A stretch of 64,000 nucleotides of DNA, taken from Gemmatimonadota bacterium. Its GTDB lineage: Bacteria; Gemmatimonadota; Gemmatimonadetes; Gemmatimonadales; GWC2-71-9. Numbering within the stretch: the first letter of the stretch is position 1; each line of letters starts with the position of its first letter. Positions 44,030-53,072 of this stretch are shown piece by piece. The notes beneath the pieces are model-generated. The model was not told the origin of the DNA, searched no databases, and saw only the letters and a program-made list of their open reading frames with translations. Where the stretch lies: the NCBI GenBank assembly GCA_003222195.1, contig QHVB01000027.1, positions 124,001 to 188,000 of the forward strand, given 5' to 3'. A program made the translations under genes and the position numbers.

Positions 44030-45660
44030 TCAGTCTCCAGCATCAGCTCCTCGAGGAGCGCGTGGCGAAGCAGCGGCAATACGTCCTGGCGAACACGCGA
44101 GCACGCTGGGGGTTCGTGGGGTTCGGCATGGTTCTCCTCGCGGCGGTCAAGCTCGCGGGCATCACGACCATCTCGTGGTGGTTCATCCTCGGCTTTGCGG
44201 CGAGCTTCGCGGCGGCGAACACCGGGATGCGCCGGCTCGTGCAGGGCGGCGCCTTCGAGCCGTGGTACGCGCAGCTCAACATCGTCATTGGCTCGTTGCT
44301 CATCTCCGCCGTGCTGTTTGCGATGGGACCAAATGGCCACGTCCTCTACGGCGCCTACCTGATCGCGCCGCTGCAAGCCGCTCTGTACCTCGAGCGGCGC
44401 GAGGCGTGGGGCGCGTTGATCATCAACCTGGCCGCGTTCACGCTGGTCAGCGCGCTGGCCCAGGCGACGGGGCACGGCTGGAACTGGTCGCTGTACATCC
44501 AGGAGAGCCTGGTGCTGGTGTTCGCGTGCGTTGCGCTCGTGCCGATGCTCGTCCAGATCGTCGATCGCTTGCGGAGCGCGCGGGGCGTGCTGGGTGAGAT
44601 CGAGCGGGGCGACCTAACCCGCCAGCTGGAAACCAGCGCCGCGCATCTCGCTGCCGACGAGCTTGGCTTTCTGGGCGTGAGCGTGAATCGGACGACTGCG
44701 GCCATCGCGGAGATCATGCGCGAGGTAGCGCGCCAGGGGAGCTCGCTCGCATCCATGGCACGCAGCCTGGCCACCGCCGCGCGCGAGCTGCAGACCGCAT
44801 CGCAAGCGATTTCGAGCACCACGGTGCAGCTGTCCGAAGGCACCGAGCGCCAGCGCCAGCTGATCGGCTACGGGCGGCAGGATTCCGAAGCCGCTTCGGG
44901 CCTAGCGACGACGCTGCACGCGCGCGCCCAGGAGGCCGAGCGCCAGATCACGGAGATTGCGCTGCAGGCACACAAGCGGGGCGAGGAAGTCGCGCGTGCC
45001 AGCACGTTGCTCATGAACCTGATGGTGCACATGGATCACGCGTCGGAAGTGGCCGGCGCGCTCGACCGTGATTCGCGTGAGATCGGCAAGCTCGTGGATG
45101 GCATCACGCGCATCGCGAGCCAGACCGATCTCCTGGCCCTCAACGCGGCGATCGAGGCGGCGCGCGCGGGGCAGCATGGTCTCGGGTTCCGCGTAGTGGC
45201 CGGCGAAGTGCGCAAGCTCGCCGAGCAGAGCGCGCGCTCGGCGGAGGAAGTCCGCTTGCGGGTGCGGGCGACGCAGGACCAGATCAGCCGCGTCGTGGTA
45301 GCCATGCAACAGGGCCGCGAGGCCGCCAAGGGCGTCGGGAGCGTGGCCACCACGGTGCACGGCGCGCTGGATGCGATCTTCGCCGACCTGAACTCGACGG
45401 TCCAGTTCGCGACGACGTTCGCCGCGGAGACCGAGAATCAGACGAAGCGCATGCGGGAGGTCCTGCGGCGCATGGAGGAGGTCGCCGCGATCGCCGATGG
45501 CGCCGCCAGCGGCGCGCGCCAGACCTCGGCCGCGACCGCCCAGCAGATTGCCTCGCTCGGCGAGCTGACATCCACGTCGCAGCGACTCTCCGATGCCGCG
45601 GCGACGCTTTCGCAGACGATTCAACGGTTCCGCGTAACCGGGAACGGCAGCAAGAAGTAG
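44026..45660 (+). CDS. Methyl-accepting chemotaxis protein
   Basis: A 544-residue receptor. About five hydrophobic segments (residues 27-180) form a membrane sensor without a large periplasmic domain. A HAMP-like linker follows (about 185-235; [20 protein letters not shown]) and then the signalling coiled coil (about 240-535), with the hairpin tip [41 protein letters not shown]. No che genes are in this window, so its partner array is elsewhere. GTG start overlaps the DUF5916 stop by four bases, which may link sensing to that outer-membrane protein. Confidence 0.92.
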   Translation: MISLQHQLLEERVAKQRQYVLANTRARWGFVGFGMVLLAAVKLAGITTISWWFILGFAASFAAANTGMRRLVQGGAFEPWYAQLNIVIGSLLISAVLFAMGPNGHVLYGAYLIAPLQAALYLERREAWGALIINLAAFTLVSALAQATGHGWNWSLYIQESLVLVFACVALVPMLVQIVDRLRSARGVLGEIERGDLTRQLETSAAHLAADELGFLGVSVNRTTAAIAEIMREVARQGSSLASMARSLATAARELQTASQAISSTTVQLSEGTERQRQLIGYGRQDSEAASGLATTLHARAQEAERQITEIALQAHKRGEEVARASTLLMNLMVHMDHASEVAGALDRDSREIGKLVDGITRIASQTDLLALNAAIEAARAGQHGLGFRVVAGEVRKLAEQSARSAEEVRLRVRATQDQISRVVVAMQQGREAAKGVGSVATTVHGALDAIFADLNSTVQFATTFAAETENQTKRMREVLRRMEEVAAIADGAASGARQTSAATAQQIASLGELTSTSQRLSDAAATLSQTIQRFRVTGNGSKK

Positions 45661-45661
45661 A

Positions 45662-47005
45662 CTACAGGTTCACCGCGCGCCGCAGCCGGGCAGTCGCGGC
45701 GTTCGCATCGCGGCGAATCTCCGCAACATTTGCCGTCTTCAACTCACCGTCCCGGACCACGATCCGGCCGTCCACGATGACGTGCCGCACGTCCGCGGCG
45801 CGCGCGCTGTAGACGATGCGCGACATGAGATCCGCGCTCTCCGGCTGCGCGTGCGGCTCAGCGAGATCGAGCACCGTCACATCCGCGCACTTCCCGACCT
45901 CGATCGACCCGATCTCCGACTCGAGTCCCAGCGCGCGCGCGCCCCCCAGCGTCGCCAGCTCCAGCACTTGCGTCGCCGGAAGCGCGTCCGGTCCGAGCCG
46001 CGGCTTCTGAATCAGCGCGGCCAGACGCATCTCGGCGAAGGCGTCGAGGCGATTGTTGCAGGGCGCCCCATCCGCGCCGATGCCGACCCGGCAACCGGCG
46101 GCCAGCATTTCGGGAATCGGGGCGATGCCACTGCCCAGCTTCAAGTTCGAGCTGGGACAATGGACGACGTTCGTCCGCTGCCGCGCGAGCGCGGCGATGC
46201 CGTCGCGGTCGACCCAGACGCAGTGCGCCAGCGCCGCCCGTGGCCCCGAGATCCCAACCGAGTCGAGGTAGGCGATCTCGTCATGGCCGGTCTCGCGCTT
46301 GACCGTATCCAGCTCGAGCGGCGTTTCCGCGGCGTGCGTGTGAATCGTCGCCCCGCTTCGCTCGGCGAGATCGCTCACCGCTCTGAGCAGCGGCCCCGTG
46401 CAGCTCGGCGCGAAGCGTGGGGCATAACAGTAGCGCAACCGCCCACCCGCGGCGCCATGCCAGCGCGCGCACAAGTCCGCGCTCTCGGTGATCGCCTGGT
46501 CGGTGGACTCGCGCAGTGCCGGTGGATTCGCCGGGGGAGGGGCATCCATCAGGCACTTTCCCGCTGTCGCGCGGATCCCAATGGACTCGAGCGCCTCGAA
46601 GGCGGCTTCGGTGTGACGCACGGTCTCCATGTCGAGAATCGCCGTCGTGCCGCCGAGCAACAACTCCGCCGCGCCCAGCATCGCGGACGCGTAAACCGAG
46701 GCTTCGGTATGCGCGGCTTCGAGCGGCCAGATGCGCTTCGCCAACCACTCCTCGAGCGACAAGTCGTCGGCGAGGCCGCGGAAGAGAGTTTGACAGAGGT
46801 GAATGTGGGCTTGCACGAGACCAGGCAGAACGACCAGCCCGCTGCAATCGATCGTGATTGGCTTTGACCGTCCAACCGTCCGACCGTCCAACCGTCCAAT
46901 GCGTTTGATTCGCCCGTCTTCGATGAGCACATCGGCGTTCAGGATGCGGCGGGAGGCATCCATCGTCACCACCCGCCCGCCGCGCAGCAGCAGCGATTTA
47001 CTCAA
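45662..47005 (-). CDS. Amidohydrolase, 5-methylthioadenosine/S-adenosylhomocysteine deaminase-like
   Basis: A 447-residue TIM-barrel deaminase of the MtaD/SsnA group. Metal ligands: H67-x-H69 (QAHIHLCQ), later HTHAAE, AHCVWVD with HCPSSN, and D in IGADGAPCNN. It probably deaminates adenosine derivatives or guanine-like bases. The start is TTG 47005, overlapping the stop of the upstream lipoprotein gene. Oddity: residues 37-47 are encoded by a perfect two-copy 16-bp tandem duplication inside the variable loop before TIDCSGLVVLPG. The gene is convergent with the MCP gene, one base apart. Confidence 0.9.
   Translation of the reverse strand: MSKSLLLRGGRVVTMDASRRILNADVLIEDGRIKRIGRLDGRTVGRSKPITIDCSGLVVLPGLVQAHIHLCQTLFRGLADDLSLEEWLAKRIWPLEAAHTEASVYASAMLGAAELLLGGTTAILDMETVRHTEAAFEALESIGIRATAGKCLMDAPPPANPPALRESTDQAITESADLCARWHGAAGGRLRYCYAPRFAPSCTGPLLRAVSDLAERSGATIHTHAAETPLELDTVKRETGHDEIAYLDSVGISGPRAALAHCVWVDRDGIAALARQRTNVVHCPSSNLKLGSGIAPIPEMLAAGCRVGIGADGAPCNNRLDAFAEMRLAALIQKPRLGPDALPATQVLELATLGGARALGLESEIGSIEVGKCADVTVLDLAEPHAQPESADLMSRIVYSARAADVRHVIVDGRIVVRDGELKTANVAEIRRDANAATARLRRAVNL
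46866..46897. repeat. Intragenic 16-bp tandem duplication (8-bp units)
   Basis: GACCGTCCAACCGTCC is present twice in perfect tandem; it is also four units of (G/A)ACCGTCC. It sits inside the amidohydrolase gene, encoding residues 37-47. A change by one 8-bp or one 16-bp unit would shift the reading frame. Confidence 0.9.
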
Positions 47006-47523
47006 GTCGAGATTCGCGGCTTCGCGTCGACGCTGTCGGAAGGCGGCAGGTCGAAATAGGCTTGGACTTCGTCGAGCAGCTCGTCGTCCGCGTAGAGACC
47101 CGCGAGAATACGCTCCGCGGCTCCCGGCTCGACGAGCACATACCCAAAGGGATAGTCCACGCCGGTCAGCAGAATCGTGCGGCGCTGGCGGTTGGGCAGT
47201 GCGACATAGATCGTGTCGGAGTTGGTCGGCACGAGCTTGATGTTGTGCCGGGCCAACGTCGCCGCGATTCCCTCGGTGGTGGAATTGAGCTCGTCGAGCG
47301 CCTCGGCCTGATCATCGGCCGAGAACGTGTCGGCTGCCGCGAGCCAGAACACGACCACGGTTGGCTCCGTCACGACGCGCGACTTGAGCAGTACGCTGTC
47401 GGCCGAGTCGGCCGGCGCGACGTCGGCAAAACTCAGCGAATCGGCGTTGCCAGTCGTGACGGTCGCTTGCTGCGACCGGCAGGCCACGAGGCATGTGATC
47501 GCGAGGAATGTTGCTGCGCGCAT
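47002..47523 (-). CDS. Putative lipoprotein, unknown function
   Basis: A 173-residue protein with a lipoprotein signal peptide: hydrophobic MRAATFLAITCLVAC with lipobox LVAC (Cys15). The mature region is acidic and contains strands TVVVFWLAAADTFSADD and TIYVALPNRQRRTILLTG, with no family I recognise. ATG 47523 is the only start that gives the lipobox; the frame is open further but runs into the divergent gene. Its stop overlaps the TTG of the amidohydrolase, suggesting a two-gene operon. Only 21 bases separate it from the divergent cytochrome gene. Confidence 0.78.
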   Translation of the reverse strand: MRAATFLAITCLVACRSQQATVTTGNADSLSFADVAPADSADSVLLKSRVVTEPTVVVFWLAAADTFSADDQAEALDELNSTTEGIAATLARHNIKLVPTNSDTIYVALPNRQRRTILLTGVDYPFGYVLVEPGAAERILAGLYADDELLDEVQAYFDLPPSDSVDAKPRIST

Positions 47524-47544
47524 CGGACGGAATATACTTAGCCC

Positions 47545-48261
47545 ATGACTGCTACTCCGGTCCCGAAATCCCCTCCCCCTCCCCCTGCACGGCCCAAACC
47601 GGCAGCGGTCAAACGGCATCATTGGATTGTCCGCCTGACGCATTGGCTGACGTTCGTTGTGCTCGCCGGGATGATCATGAGCGGGTTGCAGATTTATACC
47701 GCGTACGCGCGCTTCGGCGAGCGCGACGGTCCGTCCTACGTGAATGCGTTCGAAGGGCATGGCTTTCCGCACTGGAGCCGGCTGGGCGGATGGCTCGCGG
47801 GCGGACTGAACTGGCACTTCGCGCTGATGTGGCCGCTCATCGCCGGCGGCGTGGTGTACCTGTCGTACCTCGTCGTGAGCGGCGAGTGGCGGTCGCTGCT
47901 GTTTCGGCCGCGCGATATTCGCGGGGCGATCGAGATGCAGAAGTACTACCTCCGGCTGCGCAAGGATCACCCGCCGCAGGGAAAGCACAATCCGCTCCAG
48001 AAGCTCGCCTACACCTTCATTATTCTACTGGGCGTGCTGTCGGTCCTCACGGGATTCGCGGTCTACAAGCCGACGCAATTCTCCTGGCTCACCGCGCTGT
48101 TCGGCGGATTCCAGGGGGCGCGGTATTGGCACTTCTGGGCCGTGTGGATCTTCACCGGGTTTCTCATCGTGCACGTCATTCTCGTGTTCGTCGTCGACCC
48201 CGCGTCGCTGCGCGCCATGATCTCCGGATGGTATCGGGGAAGATTCCCGAGCCATGATTGA
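47545..48261 (+). CDS. Cytochrome b561-type membrane subunit
   Basis: A 238-residue protein. After a proline-rich cytoplasmic N-terminus come four membrane helices with candidate haem ligands: H33 (RLTHWLTF), NWHFALMW, and the pair in YWHFWAVWIFTGFLIVHVIL. This is the prokaryotic cytochrome b561 (Ni/Fe-hydrogenase b-type) fold. It likely passes electrons from quinol to the molybdopterin oxidoreductase encoded next, whose ATG overlaps its 3' end by eight bases. It takes the place that MsrQ holds beside MsrP in proteobacteria. Confidence 0.88.
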   Translation: MTATPVPKSPPPPPARPKPAAVKRHHWIVRLTHWLTFVVLAGMIMSGLQIYTAYARFGERDGPSYVNAFEGHGFPHWSRLGGWLAGGLNWHFALMWPLIAGGVVYLSYLVVSGEWRSLLFRPRDIRGAIEMQKYYLRLRKDHPPQGKHNPLQKLAYTFIILLGVLSVLTGFAVYKPTQFSWLTALFGGFQGARYWHFWAVWIFTGFLIVHVILVFVVDPASLRAMISGWYRGRFPSHD

Positions 48262-48958
48262 TCGGCGCGCGTTCTTACGACTGGCCGCCGGCGCCGGCCC
48301 CGCGTCGCTGGCGGCGGCGTGCGGCTGGGACGGCGGCAACGCCGTTCGCCCGCTCTTGCTCGACGTCAGTCGCCTGAACGACTGGGTCGGCGAGAAGATC
48401 CTGTTTTCGCAGCACCGCCTCGCGCCCCAGTACGACATCGCCCAGCGGGCGACCCGGCTGCCGAGCTATTTCATCTCACCGATGATGCCGGTCCTGCGCG
48501 ACCCGAACGCGTGGCGGCTGCAGGTCGGCGGATTGGTCCGGCAGCCGCTGACGCTGTCTATCGACGATCTCCAGGCGATGCCGCGAACGACTTACACGGT
48601 CAAGCATCACTGTGTCGAGGGATGGAGCGCGATCGCGACCTGGCATGGCGTTGCCCTGTCGGCGGTCGCCGCGCGCTGCGGCATGCTCCCCCAAGCGCGC
48701 TACGTGCGCTTCGACTCGTTCGACTCTGGGTACTCGAACGGCTGGGATCTCGCGAGCGCGATGCACCCACAGACGATTCTGGCCTACGGGATGAACGACA
48801 ATCCGCTGCCGGCGTCGCACGGCGCGCCGCTGCGGCTGTATTCGCCCACCAAGCTCGGCTACAAGATGACGAAGTATCTGGTGTCGGTGACGTTCACGGC
48901 CGAGCGGCCGGGCGGGTACTGGGAGGATCAGGGGTACCCCTGGTTCGCTGGAGTGTGA
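48254..48958 (+). CDS. Tat-exported molybdopterin oxidoreductase (sulfite oxidase/MsrP-like)
   Basis: A 234-residue protein of the sulfite oxidase fold. The N-terminus has a twin-arginine motif (RRAFLRLAA) followed by a lipobox-like AAAC (Cys23), suggesting Tat export and lipid anchoring. Molybdenum-ligand cysteine C120 lies in KHHCVEGWS; YSNGWDL and HGAPLRL follow as in MsrP. It is shorter than sulfite oxidase and lacks the dimerisation domain. With the upstream cytochrome b it probably forms a membrane-linked reductase for oxidised substrates such as methionine sulfoxide; substrate is inferred. Confidence 0.88.
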   Translation: MIDRRAFLRLAAGAGPASLAAACGWDGGNAVRPLLLDVSRLNDWVGEKILFSQHRLAPQYDIAQRATRLPSYFISPMMPVLRDPNAWRLQVGGLVRQPLTLSIDDLQAMPRTTYTVKHHCVEGWSAIATWHGVALSAVAARCGMLPQARYVRFDSFDSGYSNGWDLASAMHPQTILAYGMNDNPLPASHGAPLRLYSPTKLGYKMTKYLVSVTFTAERPGGYWEDQGYPWFAGV

Positions 48959-49185
48959 TGGGCGGCATCCCTACCCGAAACGGCATGCACGAACTGCGGC
49001 ATCCAAAGCCCCGACCATACAAGCGGTCGCCCCTGCTCATTTTCGCCTACGGTGCGCTTACCGCGGCAATCGTCAATCTCATCTTGCGCGCCGGCATGTT
49101 TTGGATCGCGGGGTCAGCAGGATTGGCGGTGCTATTTGCGGTCGCGGAAATAATTCTCCAGGTTCGGCGGCGTGGAGCTTCCTAG
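48958..49185 (+). CDS. Small membrane protein, unknown
   Basis: A 75-residue protein with two hydrophobic segments (about 27-45 and 48-66; LLIFAYGALTAAIVNLIL, MFWIAGSAGLAVLFAVAEIIL) and a basic, histidine-containing N-terminus. ATG 48958 overlaps the TGA of the oxidoreductase (TGATG), and the next gene begins inside its 3' end. It may be an accessory membrane subunit of the oxidoreductase pair, by position only. No known family recognised. Confidence 0.65.
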   Translation: MGGIPTRNGMHELRHPKPRPYKRSPLLIFAYGALTAAIVNLILRAGMFWIAGSAGLAVLFAVAEIILQVRRRGAS

Positions 49186-49822
49186 CCGCCTGCTCACGCT
49201 CGCGCTGAGCTCTGCCTTCTTCGGCGGCGTCCTCGGCGCGCAGAGTCCGGTCGGCGTCTTTACCACGCATACGAACGTCGGCAGAGCAAGAGGTTCTGCG
49301 TCTTACGATCCGCAGCAGCAGACCTACCTGGTCGCGGGCTCGGGTCAGAACATGTGGGACACGCGCGACGATTTTCATTTCGTCTGGAAACGGATCAGCG
49401 GCAACTTCACCCTCTCCACGCGCGCGCACTTCATCGGCTCGGGGCGAGAAGAGCATCGGAAGATCGGCTGGACCATTCGGCCCTCGCTCGAACCGGGCAG
49501 CGCGCATGTGACCGCGGCCTTGCACGGCAACGGCTTGATGTCGCTCCAGTTCCGCCGGCGGACCGGCGCGATCACGGAGGAGGAGAAGTCAGCGGACAGC
49601 CTCCCCGACGCGGATGCCATAATCCAGCTCGAGCGGCGCGACGGGGTCTACTACATGTCGGTCGCGCAGTTTGGCGATACGCTCGTCACCCAGCGACTTA
49701 CCGGCGTCTCACTCCCCGATACCGTCTACGTCGGGCTGTTCGTCTGTTCACACAACGACGCCGTCACGGAGCGCGCCACTTTTCGCGACGTCCACATCAC
49801 GACGCCAGCAATCGCACGGTAG
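49172..49822 (+). CDS. Secreted DUF1349-like beta-sandwich protein
   Basis: A 216-residue exported protein. Signal peptide residues 1-23 (ending VLGAQ). The mature domain has the DUF1349/concanavalin-like pattern: NMWDTRDDFHFVWKRISGNFTLSTRAHF, then HRKIGWTIRPSLE, VTAALHGNGLMSLQFRR, and a final YVGLFVCSHN with ATFRDVHI. Similar domains often precede TolB-type or sugar-binding modules; here it stands alone. GTG start at 49172 overlaps the previous gene by 14 bases. Role unknown, perhaps ligand binding in the periplasm. Confidence 0.8.
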   Translation: MELPSRLLTLALSSAFFGGVLGAQSPVGVFTTHTNVGRARGSASYDPQQQTYLVAGSGQNMWDTRDDFHFVWKRISGNFTLSTRAHFIGSGREEHRKIGWTIRPSLEPGSAHVTAALHGNGLMSLQFRRRTGAITEEEKSADSLPDADAIIQLERRDGVYYMSVAQFGDTLVTQRLTGVSLPDTVYVGLFVCSHNDAVTERATFRDVHITTPAIAR

Positions 49823-49835
49823 GTTAGGAGGAACA

Positions 49836-50291
49836 ATGTCTCGAATAGGTGTCGCAGGAGGCATCTGCCTTTGCCTCTTGCTCCCCCGCCTCAACGGGGA
49901 TGGCTCTTCACCAATTCCGCGGCTGCAAGCGAATTCTCTTATCGAGCACGACACCACTGTCGCGGCGCAGCAACCTGGGCCTCACGGCGGCGGCGGAGTA
50001 ACGACCGCGTACTCCTTCTTCGCCGGGGCGCCCAACCTCCAGTTGGTCTTCCGCAAACGGGCGCTGCATCATGGGGCGGCAATCGGATACCACCGGCAGG
50101 ACGAAGACGAGATCTACTACGTCGTAAGCGGCACTGGCGCACTCACCTTGAATGGCCAACGGTCAATCGTTGGCCCTGGTACCGCGATCTTGACCCGGAC
50201 CGGCAGCTCGCACGGCATACAGCAGGTGGGTTCCGACGACCTGGTCATCATCATTGTGTATCAGCAATCGAACAACGCGCGGCGGTCCTGA
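49836..50291 (+). CDS. Secreted cupin domain protein
   Basis: A 151-residue protein. An N-terminal signal peptide (about residues 1-20) leads to a linker and then a single cupin_2 beta-barrel: GYHRQDEDEIYYVVSGTGALTLNG is the first metal motif and GPGTAILTRTGSSHGIQQVG the second. The metal positions appear as His, Glu and a final His. ATG 49836 has AGGAGG six bases upstream, an ideal site. Substrate unknown; exported cupins may bind small acids or sugars. It converges with the sensor-kinase gene, nine bases apart. Confidence 0.85.
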   Translation: MSRIGVAGGICLCLLLPRLNGDGSSPIPRLQANSLIEHDTTVAAQQPGPHGGGGVTTAYSFFAGAPNLQLVFRKRALHHGAAIGYHRQDEDEIYYVVSGTGALTLNGQRSIVGPGTAILTRTGSSHGIQQVGSDDLVIIIVYQQSNNARRS

Positions 50292-50300
50292 CGAGTGCGA

Positions 50301-52331
50301 TCACCCCAAGCGCGCGAGCGCGTCGTGCATGTCCGACGCCGTCGCGTAACGGTCAGCCGGCTGCTTCGCCATCGCTTTCAAGATCACGGCCGCGAGTGGG
50401 CCCGGAACGTCCGGGTTGAACTTGCGGGGATCCGGCGGTTCTTCCTCGAGATGCTTCGCCACCAGGGCCCACGTCGTCTCGCCCTCGAACGGCACCCGCC
50501 CCGTGACACATTCGAACAGTACGACGCCGGCGGCGTAGAGGTCGCTGCGAGGATCGAGCTCCGCCCCCGATAGCTGTTCGGGCGACATGTAATCCGGCGT
50601 GCCGATCGACACTCCCGCCTCCGTCAGCCCCTTGCCCTGCGGCGGATTGGCGAGCCGCGCGATGCCGAAATCCATCACCTTCAAGAATCCGCTCGGTTCC
50701 ACGACGATATTCTGCGGTTTGATGTCCCGATGGATCACGCCCTCGGCGTGCGCGACTTCGAGGGCACGACAGAGCTGTTTGCCGACGGTCAACGTCACCG
50801 CGACGGGCAGCTTGCCGCGCGACACGATCAACTGCTTGAGCGAGGTGCCCTCGACGTACTCCATCGTCAGGTAGTACATCCCGTTCTGCTCGCCGAGATC
50901 GTAGGTCCGGACGACGTTGCGATGCGCGATCTTCCGCGCCAGCCGGATCTCTTGCTTGAAGCGATCGAGCGCGACGCTGCCGCCGGCCATGGCCTCTGGC
51001 TTAAGCGTCTTGATCGCCACAGGCTCCTGGAGCTCGCGGTCGTATGCGCGATACACGACGCCCATCCCGCCCGCGCCGAGCACTTCCTTGACTTCATAGC
51101 GGCCGGCGAAAGTGGCGCCAGGCCGCAGCTGGCCGCCGTCGACCGGACGGACCGCCGTCGGCATCGAGGTAATCGGCTGCGTCGCCGCGCTGCCCGACGC
51201 CTGCATCATGTAATCGACCAGCGCCGCCTTTTCTTTGAGGTCTTCGACGAGGCTCTTGAACGCTTGCGACAAAATGCCGATTTCGTCTCGCGACTGTACG
51301 GCAACGTCGACGCTGTAGTCGCCGTCCTGCACCCGACGGGTCGCAATCGCGAGCCGGCGCACCGGACCGGCGATCTGTCGCGCCTGGACGAAGGCGAAGA
51401 TCAGCGCGAGCACGACACCCAGCCCCACCGCCCACAACATCGTGCGCCGCAGCGCGTTGAACGCCGCCAGCTCCGATTCCCGGGAGCGCAGCGCGACGAA
51501 TCCGCCGCGCACGTCGCCAGCGGGCGAACGAATCGCTCCGGCAAGGCCGATCACGTGCTGCTTCCCCAGCGACGCCGCGAGCGCCATGCCTTCGCCGCCG
51601 GTATCCGCGGCCAGCGCTTCCGCTTTTACTGAGCTCTGCAGCGCTGGGCTGATGTCCTGCGCCGGCACAGTGCTCCCTACGACGACCGGCTTACCGAGCG
51701 TATCGAGCGCGAAGAACACGACGTCGGAGTTCGTGGCCTGCTTGATCGCGCCGGCGAGCGAGTCGTCGATTTGATACGTGGCGACGAGTGCGCCAAGCGG
51801 TGCCGCCGTCGGCCGGTCGCGTAGCGGCGTCCCGACGGCGAGGTACATCGTCCCCCGCACGTCGTCGAGCCAGGCGCCGCTGGTTTGATCGCCGCTCAGC
51901 GCATTGGCGACGAGCGGTGCGATCGAGAGGTCGCGGTCATACTGCTCGCGGTAGTCGGTCCGCGCGATCAGGATGCCGTCGCTGTTCGTGACCAGGACCC
52001 AGGCGGCCCCGATCAGGCCGCGGATATCATCCGCCTGATCCAACGCCTCGGCGCGCGCGCCCTGGTTGAGGAGGCGCTGGCGGTATTGCGGGACGTCGGT
52101 CGCCACCGTGCTCGCGCGTCCCAGCGTGCGCGTGCGGGCGGCGAGATAGTCGTCGACCGCGCGCCGCGTCGAGAGCAACGCCCGATGGATAGACGCATCC
52201 GCGGTGCGATTCGCCTGGAGGGACGTGACGCCGAACGTAATCCCCAGCACCGCCACAACGAGGAGCGTCGAGGCAACGAAGATCTTGGCGGTCAGGCCGA
52301 ACGCCGGTTTAGTAGCGTTCGCGTCCGGCAT
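50301..52331 (-). CDS. Sensor Ser/Thr kinase: extracytoplasmic sensor, HAMP, kinase domain
   Basis: A 676-residue fused receptor. First membrane helix about 12-38; periplasmic dCache-like sensor about 40-295 (WVLVTNSDGILIARTD, then GTMYLAVGTPL); second helix 298-316; HAMP 317-370 (RQIAGPVRRLAIATRRVQDGDYSVDV); linker; kinase domain 411-676 with GAGGMGVVY, K441, HRDIKPQN (534-541), D554-FG and MSPEQ. The architecture replaces the usual histidine kinase or MCP output by a Ser/Thr kinase. ATG 52331 is chosen (in-frame ATG 52391 also exists); its 5' end overlaps the cupredoxin gene by 23 bases, so the two form an operon. Confidence 0.9.
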   Translation of the reverse strand: MPDANATKPAFGLTAKIFVASTLLVVAVLGITFGVTSLQANRTADASIHRALLSTRRAVDDYLAARTRTLGRASTVATDVPQYRQRLLNQGARAEALDQADDIRGLIGAAWVLVTNSDGILIARTDYREQYDRDLSIAPLVANALSGDQTSGAWLDDVRGTMYLAVGTPLRDRPTAAPLGALVATYQIDDSLAGAIKQATNSDVVFFALDTLGKPVVVGSTVPAQDISPALQSSVKAEALAADTGGEGMALAASLGKQHVIGLAGAIRSPAGDVRGGFVALRSRESELAAFNALRRTMLWAVGLGVVLALIFAFVQARQIAGPVRRLAIATRRVQDGDYSVDVAVQSRDEIGILSQAFKSLVEDLKEKAALVDYMMQASGSAATQPITSMPTAVRPVDGGQLRPGATFAGRYEVKEVLGAGGMGVVYRAYDRELQEPVAIKTLKPEAMAGGSVALDRFKQEIRLARKIAHRNVVRTYDLGEQNGMYYLTMEYVEGTSLKQLIVSRGKLPVAVTLTVGKQLCRALEVAHAEGVIHRDIKPQNIVVEPSGFLKVMDFGIARLANPPQGKGLTEAGVSIGTPDYMSPEQLSGAELDPRSDLYAAGVVLFECVTGRVPFEGETTWALVAKHLEEEPPDPRKFNPDVPGPLAAVILKAMAKQPADRYATASDMHDALARLG

Positions 52332-52992
52332 TGGTGGGGTAGTTGCGTCCGTACTTGTTGCGATGGGGCTCCCACTTGTAGCCGCGGGCATTCAGTGCAA
52401 TCTGCAGGTCCTGCTGGGTGGCCCCTCCTCCGGCCCCGGCCATGACGTCCTTGACGACTTCGCTGGGAATGCGCTCGTGCCAGACGTGCAGGCGATATCG
52501 CCCGGCGGGCACGTTGTCGATGGTGAAGCTGCCGTCGTTGCCCGGCTGCGTGTAATACCGGTTCTCCATGACGAGCACGTAGGCCACCATCCGCGGGTGG
52601 ACGTTGCAGTACACTCGCACCAGACCGGGGTGATCGAACGTATGGCTCTTCGCTTCGCCCCGACCGTACAGCCCCAGGTCGAAGCTGTTGGGCTCGCTGA
52701 CCGAGAAGACGTTGTGGTTGAACGGATCGTGGTTCGGAAAGCGCACGGTCGAGCCGGCAGGCACGACGACGACGTGCGGGGCGTACGTCTTGTCCGTAAT
52801 CGCGATCTCGACAGTGGCCGGCTTGCCGGCGGTCGTCGCGCTGGCGGGCGCCTCCAGATAGAGCACTGCGTCGCTCAGATCCGGCGACGGTTTGTTGTCT
52901 TTCTCGAGAATCACGACTCGGCCTGATATGCCCGCGTCGGACATCAGCCCACCAGCGGCAAGCAGCATCACGATTCCCGCCACTACGCGCAT
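52309..52992 (-). CDS. Secreted cupredoxin-like protein with carboxypeptidase-regulatory-like domain
   Basis: A 227-residue exported protein. Signal peptide residues 1-20. The first half is a plastocyanin-like fold with a complete candidate type-1 copper site: H93 (FNHNVFS), C129, H132 and M135 (YCNVHPRM). It is followed by a CarboxypepD_reg-like segment (GNDGSFTIDNVPAGRYRLHVWHE). It could carry electrons or sense copper in the periplasm. ATG 52992 has CGGAGAA six bases upstream. The 3' end overlaps the start of the sensor kinase, suggesting co-expression. Confidence 0.87.
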   Translation of the reverse strand: MRVVAGIVMLLAAGGLMSDAGISGRVVILEKDNKPSPDLSDAVLYLEAPASATTAGKPATVEIAITDKTYAPHVVVVPAGSTVRFPNHDPFNHNVFSVSEPNSFDLGLYGRGEAKSHTFDHPGLVRVYCNVHPRMVAYVLVMENRYYTQPGNDGSFTIDNVPAGRYRLHVWHERIPSEVVKDVMAGAGGGATQQDLQIALNARGYKWEPHRNKYGRNYPTNAGRERY

Positions 52993-53072
52993 CACGAATT
53001 CTCCGGAAACTGTTGCGTCCGAGGGCGTGGAGCTTACTGTAGTGCCAACCAAGTCGCCAGGAGCGAGCCGTG

